Source: Fischerella sp. PCC 9605
GTDB taxonomy: Bacteria > Cyanobacteriota > Cyanobacteriia > Cyanobacteriales > Nostocaceae
Direction of reading: 5' to 3'
Length of the DNA stretch: 64,000 nt
Assembly (NCBI RefSeq): GCF_000517105.1
Contig: NZ_KI912148.1
Coordinates: forward strand, 676,518 to 740,517
In this document: in pieces, positions 25,018-34,218 of the stretch
How positions within the stretch are numbered: position 1 is the first letter of the stretch
Layout: every line of letters starts with the position of its first letter
Made by a program: the position numbers and the translations under genes
Notes under the pieces: generated by a model
Databases searched by the model: none
Told to the model about the DNA's origin: nothing
What the model saw: the letters and a program-made list of their open reading frames with translations, nothing else

Positions 25018-26043
25018 ATGAGCAATACGCGCCATCCTTACACAATTAAACTTCTAACCCAATCTCTGCGTGCTATCCTTGTTGCCCTAACTATTGGATT
25101 TGTTGGCTGTAATTATACAACTGATTTAGTTAATTCTTCTTCCACAACCACCACTACCCCCACTGAGTTAAATAGTAATTTGCCCAAAGTCGTTGCCACC
25201 ACAAGTGTACTGTGTGACTTAACCAAACAAGTGGCAGCACAAACAATCAATCTTACTTGCTTAACATCCCCTGATACTGCTCCCTACCTTTATCAACCAA
25301 AGCCAGAAGACAGCACAGCGATAGAACAAGCAAAAGTAATTTTTTATAATGGATACGGTTTTGAACCAAGTTTGTTGAGGTTAATTAGGACGAGTAAAAG
25401 CCCAGCAGCTAAAATTGCAGTTGCTCAGCGTGCTGTTCCCAATCCATTACAGTATAGGAGAAATGGCAAGATTGTTTCTAATCCTTATGTTTGGCACAAT
25501 CCTAAAAATGGGATTAGGATGGTAGAGATTATTAGCAGCAACTTAAGTAAAATAATACCAGAAAATGCGTCGCTATATAACAGCAATGCTCAAAGAATTA
25601 AAAAAGAGCTAAACCAGTTAGATGTATGGATGAAATTACGCATTGCTAGTATTCCTAGCAACAATCGCAAGTTAGTGACAACTAATGATGCAATGGCTTA
25701 TTATGTCACAGCTTACGATCTTACATCTCCAAACGCTTTAAAGAATATTAATAGTGAGACAAAACCCACATCTGCACGAGTGAAAGTACTAGTTAGAAAC
25801 CTCAGACGAGCAAGAATACCAACTATTTTTGTGGACACTCAAGTTAATCCCGATTTAATTAATACAGTTGCGAAGACAGCAAAAGTAAAAGTTTCTGAAA
25901 GGCAATTATTGATTGATAATTTGGGCACATCGGGAAACGAAGGTGACACTTACCAAAAAATGTTGACTGCTAATACTCGCACAATTGTAGAAGGGCTGGG
26001 AGGAACGTATCTGATATTTGAACCGCAAGCTTTTGCAAATTAA
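25018..26043 (+). CDS. Metal ABC transporter substrate-binding lipoprotein (ZnuA/TroA fold) lacking ligand histidines
   Basis: 341 residues with a lipoprotein signal (hydrophobic stretch ending GFVGC near residue 32). The fold follows ZnuA/TroA: VVATTSVLCDLTKQVA, YQPKPEDSTAIEQAKVIFYNGYGFEPSL, and GNEGDTYQKMLTANTRTIVEGLGG. The metal site is altered. The PH-x-Y-x-P histidine is Tyr90, the DPH-x-W histidine is Tyr157, the TTHDA histidine is Asn223, and the acidic ligand is Asp273. It probably no longer binds zinc or manganese in the standard way. No permease or ATPase gene is adjacent. The ATG at 25018 is accepted, though repeats lie close upstream. Confidence 0.85.
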   Translation: MSNTRHPYTIKLLTQSLRAILVALTIGFVGCNYTTDLVNSSSTTTTTPTELNSNLPKVVATTSVLCDLTKQVAAQTINLTCLTSPDTAPYLYQPKPEDSTAIEQAKVIFYNGYGFEPSLLRLIRTSKSPAAKIAVAQRAVPNPLQYRRNGKIVSNPYVWHNPKNGIRMVEIISSNLSKIIPENASLYNSNAQRIKKELNQLDVWMKLRIASIPSNNRKLVTTNDAMAYYVTAYDLTSPNALKNINSETKPTSARVKVLVRNLRRARIPTIFVDTQVNPDLINTVAKTAKVKVSERQLLIDNLGTSGNEGDTYQKMLTANTRTIVEGLGGTYLIFEPQAFAN

Positions 26044-26287
26044 CTGTGAATAATGAATAATTTTCAAGATTATGAGTTCCAACTTATAACTTTTAATTCA
26101 TAATAAAGAATATATAAACTAATAGAGACGGAATGATTCCCATCTCTATTTCAGATATACAATATTAGAGCGATCGCATCACTTGTTAAGCTAATGTATT
26201 TTTTACTTGCATAGTTGTTGTGGACTTTCCGCCTGCACTACAAAATATTTATCCTCTATAGATTATGCAAACTAAATCTTTATTAGC

Positions 26288-27032
26288 TTATTTAATTTCG
26301 CTATGACCTGCGAAAACAAAGTGTTCGCGACGGTTGCCTTGACTGGTATTAGGCCATTCAATGAAATAATGCCCTTCTTCAAAACGGAAATCCATGATTG
26401 GGTAAGTTCCAGCTTGAATTTCTATACAACTTTCCTTCGGTAAATCTTTGACTTGTTCTGTTGAAGGTTTGAGGAAAGTAGGCATTTTAATAATTAAATT
26501 TTGCGGCTTGTTGCTTTCGTCTGGGTTGCCAATCAAACCCTTAGTAATAGCGTCAGCCATTGCTTTAGCATTGAATTTGCCCATATCAATTGGTGAATAC
26601 GCAAAAACAACACTCAATTAAAATGGCTGGCATATTTGTATTTTTCAGAACAAAAAAGTTGGCTTCTCTAACGCGTCTATCATTAAATCCAAGTGCAACA
26701 ATTTCGTCAAGAACTTTCTTACCAACTTCACGTCCTTTTGGACTCAAAGCGAAAACTTCCGTACCGTGCGCTTTGCCATTAAAGGAATTAAAGTGAATCG
26801 AAACATAAAAATCTACATTTGCTTGGTTAGCTTTATCAACTCTCTTACGAAGAGAATCATTTACACTACTAACAGAAGTTGGAGTACAATTAACGACACT
26901 ATGACCTGCTTTTTGTAGGTTTTGGATCACAATTTCGCCAACAGCTTTTGTTAAAAAATCTTCTGTTTTATCAATTCCTTTAGCACCTGTATCTGGAGGG
27001 CAATTGTGACCAATATCAATTCCGAATTTCAT
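26288..27032 (-). pseudogene. N-acetylmuramoyl-L-alanine amidase with frameshift
   Basis: The 5' part (27032 to about 26605) encodes an Amidase_3 domain: MKFGIDIGHNCPPDTGAKGI with the zinc His, SIHFNSFNGKAHGTEVFALS, and PAILIECCF with the catalytic Glu. In this frame translation then ends at CVFTN. The reading continues naturally in another frame as AYSPIDMGKFNAKAMADAITKGLIG plus a beta-rich C-terminal region to 26288. Removing one T from a run of five (plus-strand A's at 26603-26607) fuses both parts to about 247 residues. It could be a real frameshift, an assembly error or slippage. It hydrolyses the amide bond between MurNAc and L-Ala if functional. Confidence 0.85.
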
Positions 27033-27483
27033 TCTATGAACTCCTAAACTGTTTTAATTACAGCAACTACACTCGGTCAATTCAGAGTAGTGTCTCTCAG
27101 CTACGATTAATCTCTACTTCAAGTTCAAAATAGAGATTTTCGGAAGCAGTGTAGAGATTATGGCGATCGCCTTAATGCACTCCCATAATTCAGGTGCGAT
27201 CGCCTCAGCAGACATGAGTGTTTTTATAAATCATGTAAAATATTTTACTTATTTTCTAAAAACGTGATAAGGGCAAAAACTCTGAATAAATTGTAAGAAA
27301 AGTTGCTCAATCTCAAAAATTATACTTACATATTTTCTTTATATAGGTGTTAACTTTAACATTCTCTTAAGCAGATTAAAGAATTCATGGGGATGGGGAT
27401 CGGGATGATGTACTATAGGCGATCGCGCCTAAGCTAATGCAAAATTGTCATTAGTCATTTGTATTTACCAAGGACAAACCTAG
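27033..27483. other. Intergenic region, no gene seen
   Basis: 450 AT-rich bases with several GCGATCGC-type sites and a GGGATGGGGATCGGGATG stretch; nothing else recognisable on either strand. Confidence 0.5.
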
Positions 27484-27981
27484 TTACCATCCCCAACTAC
27501 CAAGGCCACCTTTGAAGGGCCCAACAATATCGCTTGTAACCCAACCACCATAGAAATTACCTGGTTGCGGCTGGACTTTTTCCCCGTTCACGTAACAAGC
27601 ATCCATTAAATGAGCATAAAAAGCTACATGGTCTTTGATAGATGCAAAAGCAGGTGTAGGATTAGGATAGTACCAAGCAGAATTTTGCGCTTGTTTTTCA
27701 CCTACGCGGACTGTGTAATAATCAGCATTTCCCTTCCATTCACAAAAGCTAGACTGCGGTGATTGGATTAGGTATTCCATTTTGATATCTTCTGGGGGAA
27801 TGTAGTAAGAAGGTGGATGACTGGTTTCTAAGACACGCTTAGCGCGGTGAGTATCTGCAATTGTGACACGATTAAATATTACTTGGATATGCTTGTTTGT
27901 TTCCTCTAAGCGAGGAGGACGGGGATAGTCCCAGACTGATTCTTGTCCAGGGCCAGGTTCAATGCGTTGAGGTCTAATCAT
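27484..27981 (-). CDS. DUF427 domain-containing protein
   Basis: 165 residues of the DUF427 family, whose fold is a small beta barrel and whose role is unknown. Recognisable motifs are VIFNRVTIADTHRAKRVLETSHPPSYYIP, CEWKGNADYYTVRVG, AWYYPNPTPAF and, near the C-terminus, FYGGWVTSDIVGPFKGG. No signal peptide. Its promoter lies in heptamer repeats at 27993-28077. Confidence 0.9.
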   Translation of the reverse strand: MIRPQRIEPGPGQESVWDYPRPPRLEETNKHIQVIFNRVTIADTHRAKRVLETSHPPSYYIPPEDIKMEYLIQSPQSSFCEWKGNADYYTVRVGEKQAQNSAWYYPNPTPAFASIKDHVAFYAHLMDACYVNGEKVQPQPGNFYGGWVTSDIVGPFKGGLGSWGW

Positions 27982-27992
27982 TTTATTAGTTG

Positions 27993-28077
27993 TTTGTTGT
28001 TTGTTGTTTGTGGTTTGTTCTTTGGACTAACTACTAACTACTAACTACTAACTACTAACTACTAACTACTAACTAAT
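27993..28077. repeat. ACTAACT heptamer array
   Basis: TTGTTTG units then at least eight near-perfect tandem CTACTAA units, the most regular heptamer array in the window. It sits between the start of the DUF427 gene and the stop of the next minus-strand gene. Confidence 0.85.
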
Positions 28078-29760
28078 TTATTTACCACGCCATAACTTCT
28101 GTAACATCTGAAAAATGCTCACGAATAATTCCTCTAGCCAAAGCATAGTGCTATCCAACAATTCTAAAATTTGCTCTAGTAGATGCTTATCATACCCAAC
28201 TATTTTGGCTTTCGTTTCAATCCAATCTGGTTTTGCTTCAACTTCGGAAGTTTGGCGGTGTCGCCGCTGAGAAATTTTGGTGCGATCGCTTTGTTTTTCC
28301 AACCGAGAAATAGTGGATGCAGTTTGTGCGCCAGTAGCTAATTTAGCAGATTGTTTTTGAGTAGAAGTGATGTCAAGAATTGGTTTTTGCCGTTGTACCA
28401 ATCCCGCGCTGGATTTTGATTTTAGTGGTAATCTGATGCTTTTGAAGCGATTAATTAAGTTTTGCAGATAGTACTTGTCTTTGTGAGTTGCAGAAAGGGT
28501 AGAGTTTGGAGTTGAAGTCGATGCAACTAACTGTTGATTGCTGACATTATGATTTGCAGGTTCACTTACTGCCTGAAAATTACCAAACAAATCACTCTCG
28601 CTTAGCCACAGATCTACTTCGTTAATTTGCAACTGAGGTTTTTTAAGAAAGGTTTGAGGAATAGAACGCTGTAGAAATCTTTCGCCTTGACTGATTGGCA
28701 AAGCTTCAGAAATACTATTTTTAGGTGTAGTTTGCTCTAGTTTTTTAGCCTGGCGTTCTCCAAAAAAGAAATTGACTGCTGCCCAAATTAACTTCTGAAT
28801 ATTCGACGCTTGATTGTTCAAATGATTCGGAGTAACTACTGTTTGTGTTTGTGTGTTAGTAGTTATCTGCTCTTTACCGTAAATAAATATCTGGAACTGA
28901 GTTTGGAGAATTTGAATAAGCTGCCAACTGGCGCGAGATACAGGCTCTAAAGTATTTGTTTCCAACTTGGCAACAGCTGCATCTAGCAATGACAGCGATC
29001 GCTCAGTATTTAGTAAATATGAAGACTCAATATTTGTATCTACATTACCAGAGGATAGCGCTGGCAAGTTATTTTCACTGCTACTGGAAGTTAGCTTGAT
29101 CAATAGGTTATTAATTTCACTTAAGACCTTTGTTTCTTCCTTTACTTGAGATAATCGCCAGCAACGCCAGTAGTTAGCAACTTCTGCAATAATTCGGTCT
29201 TCCAATAGTTGCTGCTGCTGAGGCGTTAAAATATCCAGAATTTCATTGTTAGGGCTGACCAGTACCAACTGCCGATTAGATAAATCAGAGGCAATTCCCC
29301 GAATGTGAAGAAGATGGGGAGAGGGGGAGAGAGGGGGAGTGGGGGAATTAGGAGAGGGGGGGAGGGGGAGAGTGGCGGTAATATTTGACTCTTGACTATT
29401 GACTATTGACTCTTGAGCATTGACTATTGACTGAAGTTGCAGACTCTCCACAGCCTGTAGCACTTGCTGAATGGGGATATCAGCTACTGGAGGAGTTTCA
29501 GACTGGAAATCGGTATCATTTGCTTGTGCTTGTAACTGTAGCCTTTGTGGTTGCTGTCCGGCGTGTAGTTGTTTGTTTGCTGACTCAACAGCTTTTTGAA
29601 ACAGCATAAACACAGGGTACATGAGTGCTTCTAGCGACCAACTGGCAGCAACTTGCAGATGGCGGAAGGTGCGTCCTACCCCTTCACTCCAGCGTCGAGA
29701 TTGTTTGTGAACGAAGTTAAAAAGTCTGCTTTGATAGCGTTCAGAGGAAGCAGAAGGCAT
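28078..29760 (-). CDS. Unknown cyanobacterial protein with repeat-derived insert
   Basis: 560 residues, not recognised. A basic, amphipathic N-terminus (about 1-60, with SWSLEALMYPVFMLFQKAV) is followed by a Gln-rich stretch, a more ordered domain at about 150-225 (IRGIASDLSNRQLVLVSPNNEIL, LTPQQQQLLEDRIIAEVANYWR), a helical middle region and a long Ser/Thr/Gln-rich part. The C-terminus is hydrophobic (LLDSTMLWLEELFVSIFQML). Residues about 112-152 come from TTGACTA heptamers and CTCCCCC repeats in frame. It could associate peripherally with membranes through its two ends; that is inference. Confidence 0.75.
   Translation of the reverse strand: MPSASSERYQSRLFNFVHKQSRRWSEGVGRTFRHLQVAASWSLEALMYPVFMLFQKAVESANKQLHAGQQPQRLQLQAQANDTDFQSETPPVADIPIQQVLQAVESLQLQSIVNAQESIVNSQESNITATLPLPPSPNSPTPPLSPSPHLLHIRGIASDLSNRQLVLVSPNNEILDILTPQQQQLLEDRIIAEVANYWRCWRLSQVKEETKVLSEINNLLIKLTSSSSENNLPALSSGNVDTNIESSYLLNTERSLSLLDAAVAKLETNTLEPVSRASWQLIQILQTQFQIFIYGKEQITTNTQTQTVVTPNHLNNQASNIQKLIWAAVNFFFGERQAKKLEQTTPKNSISEALPISQGERFLQRSIPQTFLKKPQLQINEVDLWLSESDLFGNFQAVSEPANHNVSNQQLVASTSTPNSTLSATHKDKYYLQNLINRFKSIRLPLKSKSSAGLVQRQKPILDITSTQKQSAKLATGAQTASTISRLEKQSDRTKISQRRHRQTSEVEAKPDWIETKAKIVGYDKHLLEQILELLDSTMLWLEELFVSIFQMLQKLWRGK
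29301..29421. repeat. Intragenic CT-rich and TTGACTA repeats
   Basis: GGGGGAGAG units followed by ATTGACT/CTTGACT heptamers, translated in frame in the unknown minus-strand gene. Confidence 0.8.
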
Positions 29761-29812
29761 GGTAGTGAATTTTTGTTGAGAGCTTTGTGAATGATCCGAT
29801 TCTCACCAAACA

Positions 29813-29945
29813 ATAAAGTGGTTGTTTGTTAGTAGTTGGTGGTTGGTGGTTGGTGGTTGGTAGTTGTCTTTTCTAAACGAGCGAACAACAATCAACAAAC
29901 AACAAACAACAAACAACAGACAACTAACAATGAACTACATCATAG
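29813..29945. repeat. GGTTGGTG / CAACAAA heptamer repeats
   Basis: GTTGGTG-type units, a short spacer, then AACAAAC units reading as the complement; they form the 5' leader of the alpha-mannosidase gene and create a spurious N-terminal extension of its ORF. Confidence 0.8.
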
Positions 29946-29952
29946 CGAAAAT

Positions 29953-32900
29953 ATGACCTCTCCCGTATCGCCATCCAATACTAAATTCATCTGGGCGGCA
30001 GTCGAGAAACTACGCTCTTTTTGTCAAGAGAATATTCTCCCGAATTGGCGCTGTTTGGCAGCGGATCTGGCTGTTGCTGAGGTAAACGCATCCTCTTTGT
30101 GTGATTGGACACCTGCCCAAATCAATGCTAAGGGACATATTGCTTGGGCTGGGGGACAAAAGGTTTTGTGGTTAGCGCAAAAATTAGTAATTCCTCAAGA
30201 TTTACAGGGTTATGCCCTACAGGGTTTGTCTTTGCGGCTGGCGTTGGTTTGGTGGGCAAATTCTGCCGAAATATATGTGAATGGAGAGTTGCTGGGTGAA
30301 GGAGATTTATTTGATTGTTCTCCTCGGGTTTTACTCAGTCAGGCGGTGACGCCAGGGGAGGAATTGTTAGTAGCTTTGCGTTTGGTAAGTCCGGGACATT
30401 GTGATGGGGCGTTGGTGCGATCGCTACTAGTTTATGAGTCCACTGATGATAACCGTTTCGATCCCGGTTTTGTGGCTGATGAGTTGGCTGTGACGCAGCG
30501 TTATTTAGAAAAATTTGCGCCAGAGAAGTTGGATAGTTTGGCGGTAGCAGTGGAAGAGGTAATAAAACACAGAGGCGCAGAGTACACAGAGGAAGAGAAG
30601 GGAGAGTTGGATCGAGCGCTTTTATCTTTACGTGATAAACTGCTGCAATCCAAAATCCAAAATCCAAAATCCAAAATCTATCTTTTGGGTCATGCTCATT
30701 TAGATATGGCGTGGCTGTGGCGTGTAAGCGAAACTTGGAGGGCGGCACAAAATACTTTTGAGTCGGTTCTAAAATTGCAGGAAGATTTTTCGGAGTTGAT
30801 TTTTTGTCATTCGACTCCGGCGTTATATGCTTGGGTTGAGGAAAATCGCCCAGACTTGTTTAGGGCTATTCAAGAACAAGTAGCAGCGGGACGTTGGGAA
30901 GTTGTGGGCGGTTTTTGGGTGGAACCGGAATTAAATTTGATTGCTGGTGAATCAATTGTTCGGCAGTTATTGTATGGTCAGCGCTACGTGCTGGAAAAGT
31001 TTGGCAAGCTTGCCAGTGTGGTTTGGGTTCCCGATACTTTTGGTTTTTGTGCGACTTTACCGCAGTTCATGCAACAGGGAGGAATTGAGTATTTCGTAAC
31101 TCAGAAGTTGCGCTGGAATGATACGACCAAGTTTCCTTACGGTGCTTTTTGGTGGCATTCTCCCGATGGCAGTGAAATATTTAGTTTAATGTCCGCACCC
31201 ATAGGTGAGGGTATCGATCCAGTGAAAATGGCTGACTACGCTATTGAATGGCAAACTCAAACTGGTTTTGCAGACCCGCTTTGGCTTCCCGGTGTTGGCG
31301 ATCACGGCGGCGGCCCCACCCGTGATATGTTAAAAATCGCCCAACGCTGGCAAAAATCTCCTTTCTTCCCGCAACTAGAATTCACTACTGCCGAGAAATA
31401 TCTTCAGCAACTTCAGTCAACAGTCAATAGTCAACAGTCTCTTACTCCCCCACTCCCAGACGCGCCATGGCGCGTCTCTACATCTCCCCCACAGCCCCCA
31501 ACCCCAGAGGGGGTCCCTAGCCCCCACAGCCCCCAACCCCAGAGGGGGCCCCTAGCCCCCACTCTCCCCACCTGGGACGATGAACTCTATCTGGAATTCC
31601 ATCGCGGTTGCTATACCACTCACGGGGATCAAAAACGCTGGAATCGTCGTTGTGAAAATTTGTTGTACCAAGCGGAACTGTTTGCGGCGATCGCAACAAT
31701 TAGCGGTGGGGTAAGTTATCCAAAGGCGGAACTAGAAGCTGCTTGGAAGAAAGTGTTATTTAACCAATTTCACGACATTCTGCCTGGTTCCTCGATTACT
31801 GAAGTTTACGAGGATGCCTTGCCTGAGTGGCAGGAAGTCGAAAAAGTCGGTACGGAGACATTGCAGGAATCATTAAGGGCGATCGCATCCCAAATTCGCT
31901 TCCCAGATCCGCCAAAACCAGACAGTTTGCCTGTAGTAGTGTTTAATTCTCTCAATTGGCAGCGTTCTGAAGTCGTCGCTGTTTCCTTACCCTCAGCACC
32001 GACACTCAACCAGGAATGGCAGATTTACGATACCTCCGGACAGCAACTTGTCTCCCAGATGGGTGAGGCATCAACGCTGCTATTTTTGGCTAGCGATATT
32101 CCATCGGTTGGCTGTCGTCTTTTTTGGTTGTGTCCCTCTGAGCTTGAAAAAGACAATAATACAGTCCATTATGAAGATACCAAATTAGGTCTGCAAAAGC
32201 AAGAACAAATTTCGCCAGAAAGATTGACTTTAGAAAATGAATTTTTGCAGGTAATTGTTGACGAACAAACTGGTAATTTATCTAGCGTTTTTGACAAAGT
32301 CAATAACAGAGAAGTTCTCAATCAACCATGTGGCAATCAATTACAAGCCTTTCAAGACAGCGGTCAATACTGGGATGCATGGAACATTGATCCCAACTAT
32401 GCCCAGCATCCTCTACCACCAGCCAAATTGAAATCTATTCAATGGCTAGAAAACGGCCCAGTACAAAGCCGCCTACGTGTGGTGCAACAACTCGGCGAAT
32501 CGGAGTTCTGCTGTGATTACATTCTCTGGGCAGCTTCACCAATGCTGAAAATCGCTACGACTGTTGATTGGCAAGAACAGCAAGTATTAGTGAAAGCCGC
32601 TTTTCCTCTTAACGTCGAAGCAGACTTTGCCACCTACGAAATTCCTTGTGGTGCGATTCGTCGCCCTACCAAACCTCAAACTCCAGCAGAACAGGCAAAA
32701 TGGGAAGTCCCCGCTTTGCGTTGGGCAGATTTGACGGAAGAGATGGAGGGACTAGAGGACAAAGGGGAAAAGGGGGACAAGGAAGAACTTTTCACTAATC
32801 CCCAATCCCTGATCCCCGTTGCCCCTAATCCCCACTCCCTGCGGTCGTGGGGACCCCGAGTTCCCCATTCCTCAATCCAAAATCCAAAATCCAAAATCCA

Positions 32901-33468
32901 AAATTCTTACGGTGTTAGTTTGCTCAATGATTGTAAATATGGTTACGACACTCAACCAAATCAGCTGCGTTTGACCTTACTACGCAGTCCCAACTGGCCA
33001 GATCCTCAAGCAGATCGAGGTTTACATGAATTCACTTATGCCTTGTATCCCCATGCTGGTAACTGGAAATCAGCCCATACTGTCCGACGCGGGTATGAAT
33101 TGAATATACCCTTACAAGTCATGGTGTGTCCAAACAACCTCACCTCCAACTCTTCTACCACAGAACAAACAGGTGCAGAAAGTGGAGTGAGTTTCTTAGA
33201 ATTATCGGCTGAAAATTTAATCTTAATGGCGTTAAAGCAAGCAGAAGATGACTCGCACCAGTGGATTATTCGTTGTTATGAATGCTGCGGAGAAACAGCC
33301 GAGTTGTGCTTGCAGAGTGATTTGGGGTTGGTTTTGGGAGAGTCGGTAGATTTGTTGGAGCGTTCCTTCTCGGAGACTACATTTTCATCTTCTGAGCGAA
33401 CCTTGACTATCAAACCGTGGAAAATTGCCAGTTTTCAACTGCAAGTCAACACTTGTGCAAGAATTTGA
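29953..33468 (+). CDS. Alpha-mannosidase, glycoside hydrolase family 38
   Basis: About 1171 residues from the ATG at 29953; a start at 29836 would add translated repeats. GH38 enzymes remove alpha-mannose residues with a zinc-bound Asp nucleophile. Seen here are the zinc motif LGHAHLDMAWLWRVSET near residue 240, the nucleophile region VVWVPDTFGFCATLP and LPGVGDHGGGPTRDML. C-terminal beta domains follow. Three repeat-derived inserts keep the frame: near 30650 (NPKSKI), 31416-31566 (Pro-rich, with DAPWRVS) and 32752-32912 (NPQSLIPV...). No signal peptide, so probably cytoplasmic, perhaps for glycan turnover. It is divergent from the unknown gene at 28 kb. Confidence 0.92.
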   Translation: MTSPVSPSNTKFIWAAVEKLRSFCQENILPNWRCLAADLAVAEVNASSLCDWTPAQINAKGHIAWAGGQKVLWLAQKLVIPQDLQGYALQGLSLRLALVWWANSAEIYVNGELLGEGDLFDCSPRVLLSQAVTPGEELLVALRLVSPGHCDGALVRSLLVYESTDDNRFDPGFVADELAVTQRYLEKFAPEKLDSLAVAVEEVIKHRGAEYTEEEKGELDRALLSLRDKLLQSKIQNPKSKIYLLGHAHLDMAWLWRVSETWRAAQNTFESVLKLQEDFSELIFCHSTPALYAWVEENRPDLFRAIQEQVAAGRWEVVGGFWVEPELNLIAGESIVRQLLYGQRYVLEKFGKLASVVWVPDTFGFCATLPQFMQQGGIEYFVTQKLRWNDTTKFPYGAFWWHSPDGSEIFSLMSAPIGEGIDPVKMADYAIEWQTQTGFADPLWLPGVGDHGGGPTRDMLKIAQRWQKSPFFPQLEFTTAEKYLQQLQSTVNSQQSLTPPLPDAPWRVSTSPPQPPTPEGVPSPHSPQPQRGPLAPTLPTWDDELYLEFHRGCYTTHGDQKRWNRRCENLLYQAELFAAIATISGGVSYPKAELEAAWKKVLFNQFHDILPGSSITEVYEDALPEWQEVEKVGTETLQESLRAIASQIRFPDPPKPDSLPVVVFNSLNWQRSEVVAVSLPSAPTLNQEWQIYDTSGQQLVSQMGEASTLLFLASDIPSVGCRLFWLCPSELEKDNNTVHYEDTKLGLQKQEQISPERLTLENEFLQVIVDEQTGNLSSVFDKVNNREVLNQPCGNQLQAFQDSGQYWDAWNIDPNYAQHPLPPAKLKSIQWLENGPVQSRLRVVQQLGESEFCCDYILWAASPMLKIATTVDWQEQQVLVKAAFPLNVEADFATYEIPCGAIRRPTKPQTPAEQAKWEVPALRWADLTEEMEGLEDKGEKGDKEELFTNPQSLIPVAPNPHSLRSWGPRVPHSSIQNPKSKIQNSYGVSLLNDCKYGYDTQPNQLRLTLLRSPNWPDPQADRGLHEFTYALYPHAGNWKSAHTVRRGYELNIPLQVMVCPNNLTSNSSTTEQTGAESGVSFLELSAENLILMALKQAEDDSHQWIIRCYECCGETAELCLQSDLGLVLGESVDLLERSFSETTFSSSERTLTIKPWKIASFQLQVNTCARI
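31416..31566. repeat. Compound intragenic repeat in the alpha-mannosidase gene
   Basis: CAGTCAAC/CAATAGT heptamers, an AGACGCGCCATGGCGCGTCT palindrome (31458-31477) and two copies of a CCCCCACAGCCCCCAACCCC block, together about 50 codons in frame. Confidence 0.85.
32752..32912. repeat. Second compound intragenic repeat in the alpha-mannosidase gene
   Basis: AAAGGGGA units, CCCCAATCCC/CCCCTAATCCCC units and AATCCAA/AATCCAAAA heptamers translated in frame. The latter also occur near 30650. Confidence 0.8.
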
Positions 33469-33487
33469 ACTGGTTTAATGATTGGGT

Positions 33488-33565
33488 TGTTCTTTGTTGG
33501 TAGTTGGTGGTTGTTTGTTGTTGGTTATTCCAAACAACCACTAACCACCAACCAACAACCAATCC
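33488..33565. repeat. TTGTTGG / CCAACAA heptamers
   Basis: Direct TTGGTGG-type units and their complement between the convergent alpha-mannosidase and psbN genes, able to fold as a stem. Confidence 0.7.
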
Positions 33566-33569
33566 CCAT

Positions 33570-33701
33570 TTAATCTTCATGATCCTCGAACGGATCGCTC
33601 AATTGCTTAGAGGGAGGACCAAAAGCAGTGTAAATAGATAGCGCGGTGATGACTATGACGATCGCGCCAACGGAAATGCTAAGAACTGTTGCGGGTTCCA
33701 T
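33570..33701 (-). CDS. psbN: PsbN protein
   Basis: 43-residue thylakoid membrane protein needed for photosystem II assembly, not itself a stable subunit. The translation MEPATVLSISVGAIVVITAL continues to YTAFGPPSKQLSDPFEDHED, which matches PsbN, with one transmembrane helix at about residues 4-26. It is divergent from psbH with an 86-base spacer, the order conserved in cyanobacteria and chloroplasts. Confidence 0.95.
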   Translation of the reverse strand: MEPATVLSISVGAIVIVITALSIYTAFGPPSKQLSDPFEDHED

Positions 33702-33787
33702 AATTTAGGGATAGATTATGAGTGCTATTCTTATAGAATATTACAGAAGATTAAAAAATGCTTTGGCAACTGATCTTAAGGTGAAAT

Positions 33788-33991
33788 ATGGCTCAAAGGA
33801 CGCGGTTGGGAGATATCCTCAGACCCCTGAACTCTGAATATGGTAAAGTTGCTCCAGGTTGGGGTACTACCCCCCTGATGGCTGTTTTTATGGGTCTATT
33901 TTTCGTGTTTCTGCTGATTATTCTGCAACTCTATAACAAGTCAATAATGATCCAGGACGTCAATGTTGATTGGCGGAGTTTAGGGCGTTAA
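33788..33991 (+). CDS. psbH: Photosystem II protein PsbH
   Basis: 67 residues, the small PSII phosphoprotein homologue that stabilises the core near CP47. It starts [20 protein letters not shown], has one transmembrane helix ([20 protein letters not shown], about residues 29-48) and ends VDWRSLGR. The 33702-33787 spacer, with AT-rich ATTCTTATAGAAT, should carry the promoters of psbH and psbN. A Rho-independent terminator follows. Confidence 0.97.
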   Translation: MAQRTRLGDILRPLNSEYGKVAPGWGTTPLMAVFMGLFFVFLLIILQLYNKSIMIQDVNVDWRSLGR

Positions 33992-34032
33992 TTGATAGGA
34001 AAGCTCTAAAGCTTGCATCAAAACGCTTACCC

Positions 34033-34056
34033 ACCCGGCCAGTCCGGGTTTTTTTG
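34033..34056 (+). terminator. Rho-independent terminator of psbH
   Basis: Stem ACCCGG/CCGGGT around CCAGT followed by a run of T's, 42 bases after the psbH stop. Confidence 0.85.
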
Positions 34057-34057
34057 T

Positions 34058-34158
34058 TAAGTTTGTTGTTGGTTGGTAGTTGTTGGTTGTTTGTTGTTGG
34101 TTATTCCTACCAACCACCAACAACCAACAAAGAACTATCAACCACTAACCACTAACTA
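34058..34158. repeat. TTGTTGG / CCAACAA heptamer tract
   Basis: TTGGTTG-type units then ACCAACAA-type complement units between psbH and tatA. Confidence 0.75.
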
Positions 34159-34218
34159 TGTCTAAACTAAATTTGTGGGTTTCCGCAGCAGTTCTTGAGT
34201 TGACAGGAGAAAGCACAA

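Noticed and set aside
24764-25049. Overlapping ORFs on both strands before the ZnuA-like gene
   Set aside because: Produced by the inverted repeat at 24858-24926; no ribosome-binding sites or family signs.
27993-28077. Regular ACTAACT array considered as a CRISPR
   Set aside because: Seven-base units without spacers of 30-40 bases; no cas genes anywhere in the window.
30335-30748. 137-residue minus-strand ORF in the alpha-mannosidase gene
   Set aside because: Antisense to a well-supported GH38 domain and partly made of heptamer repeats.
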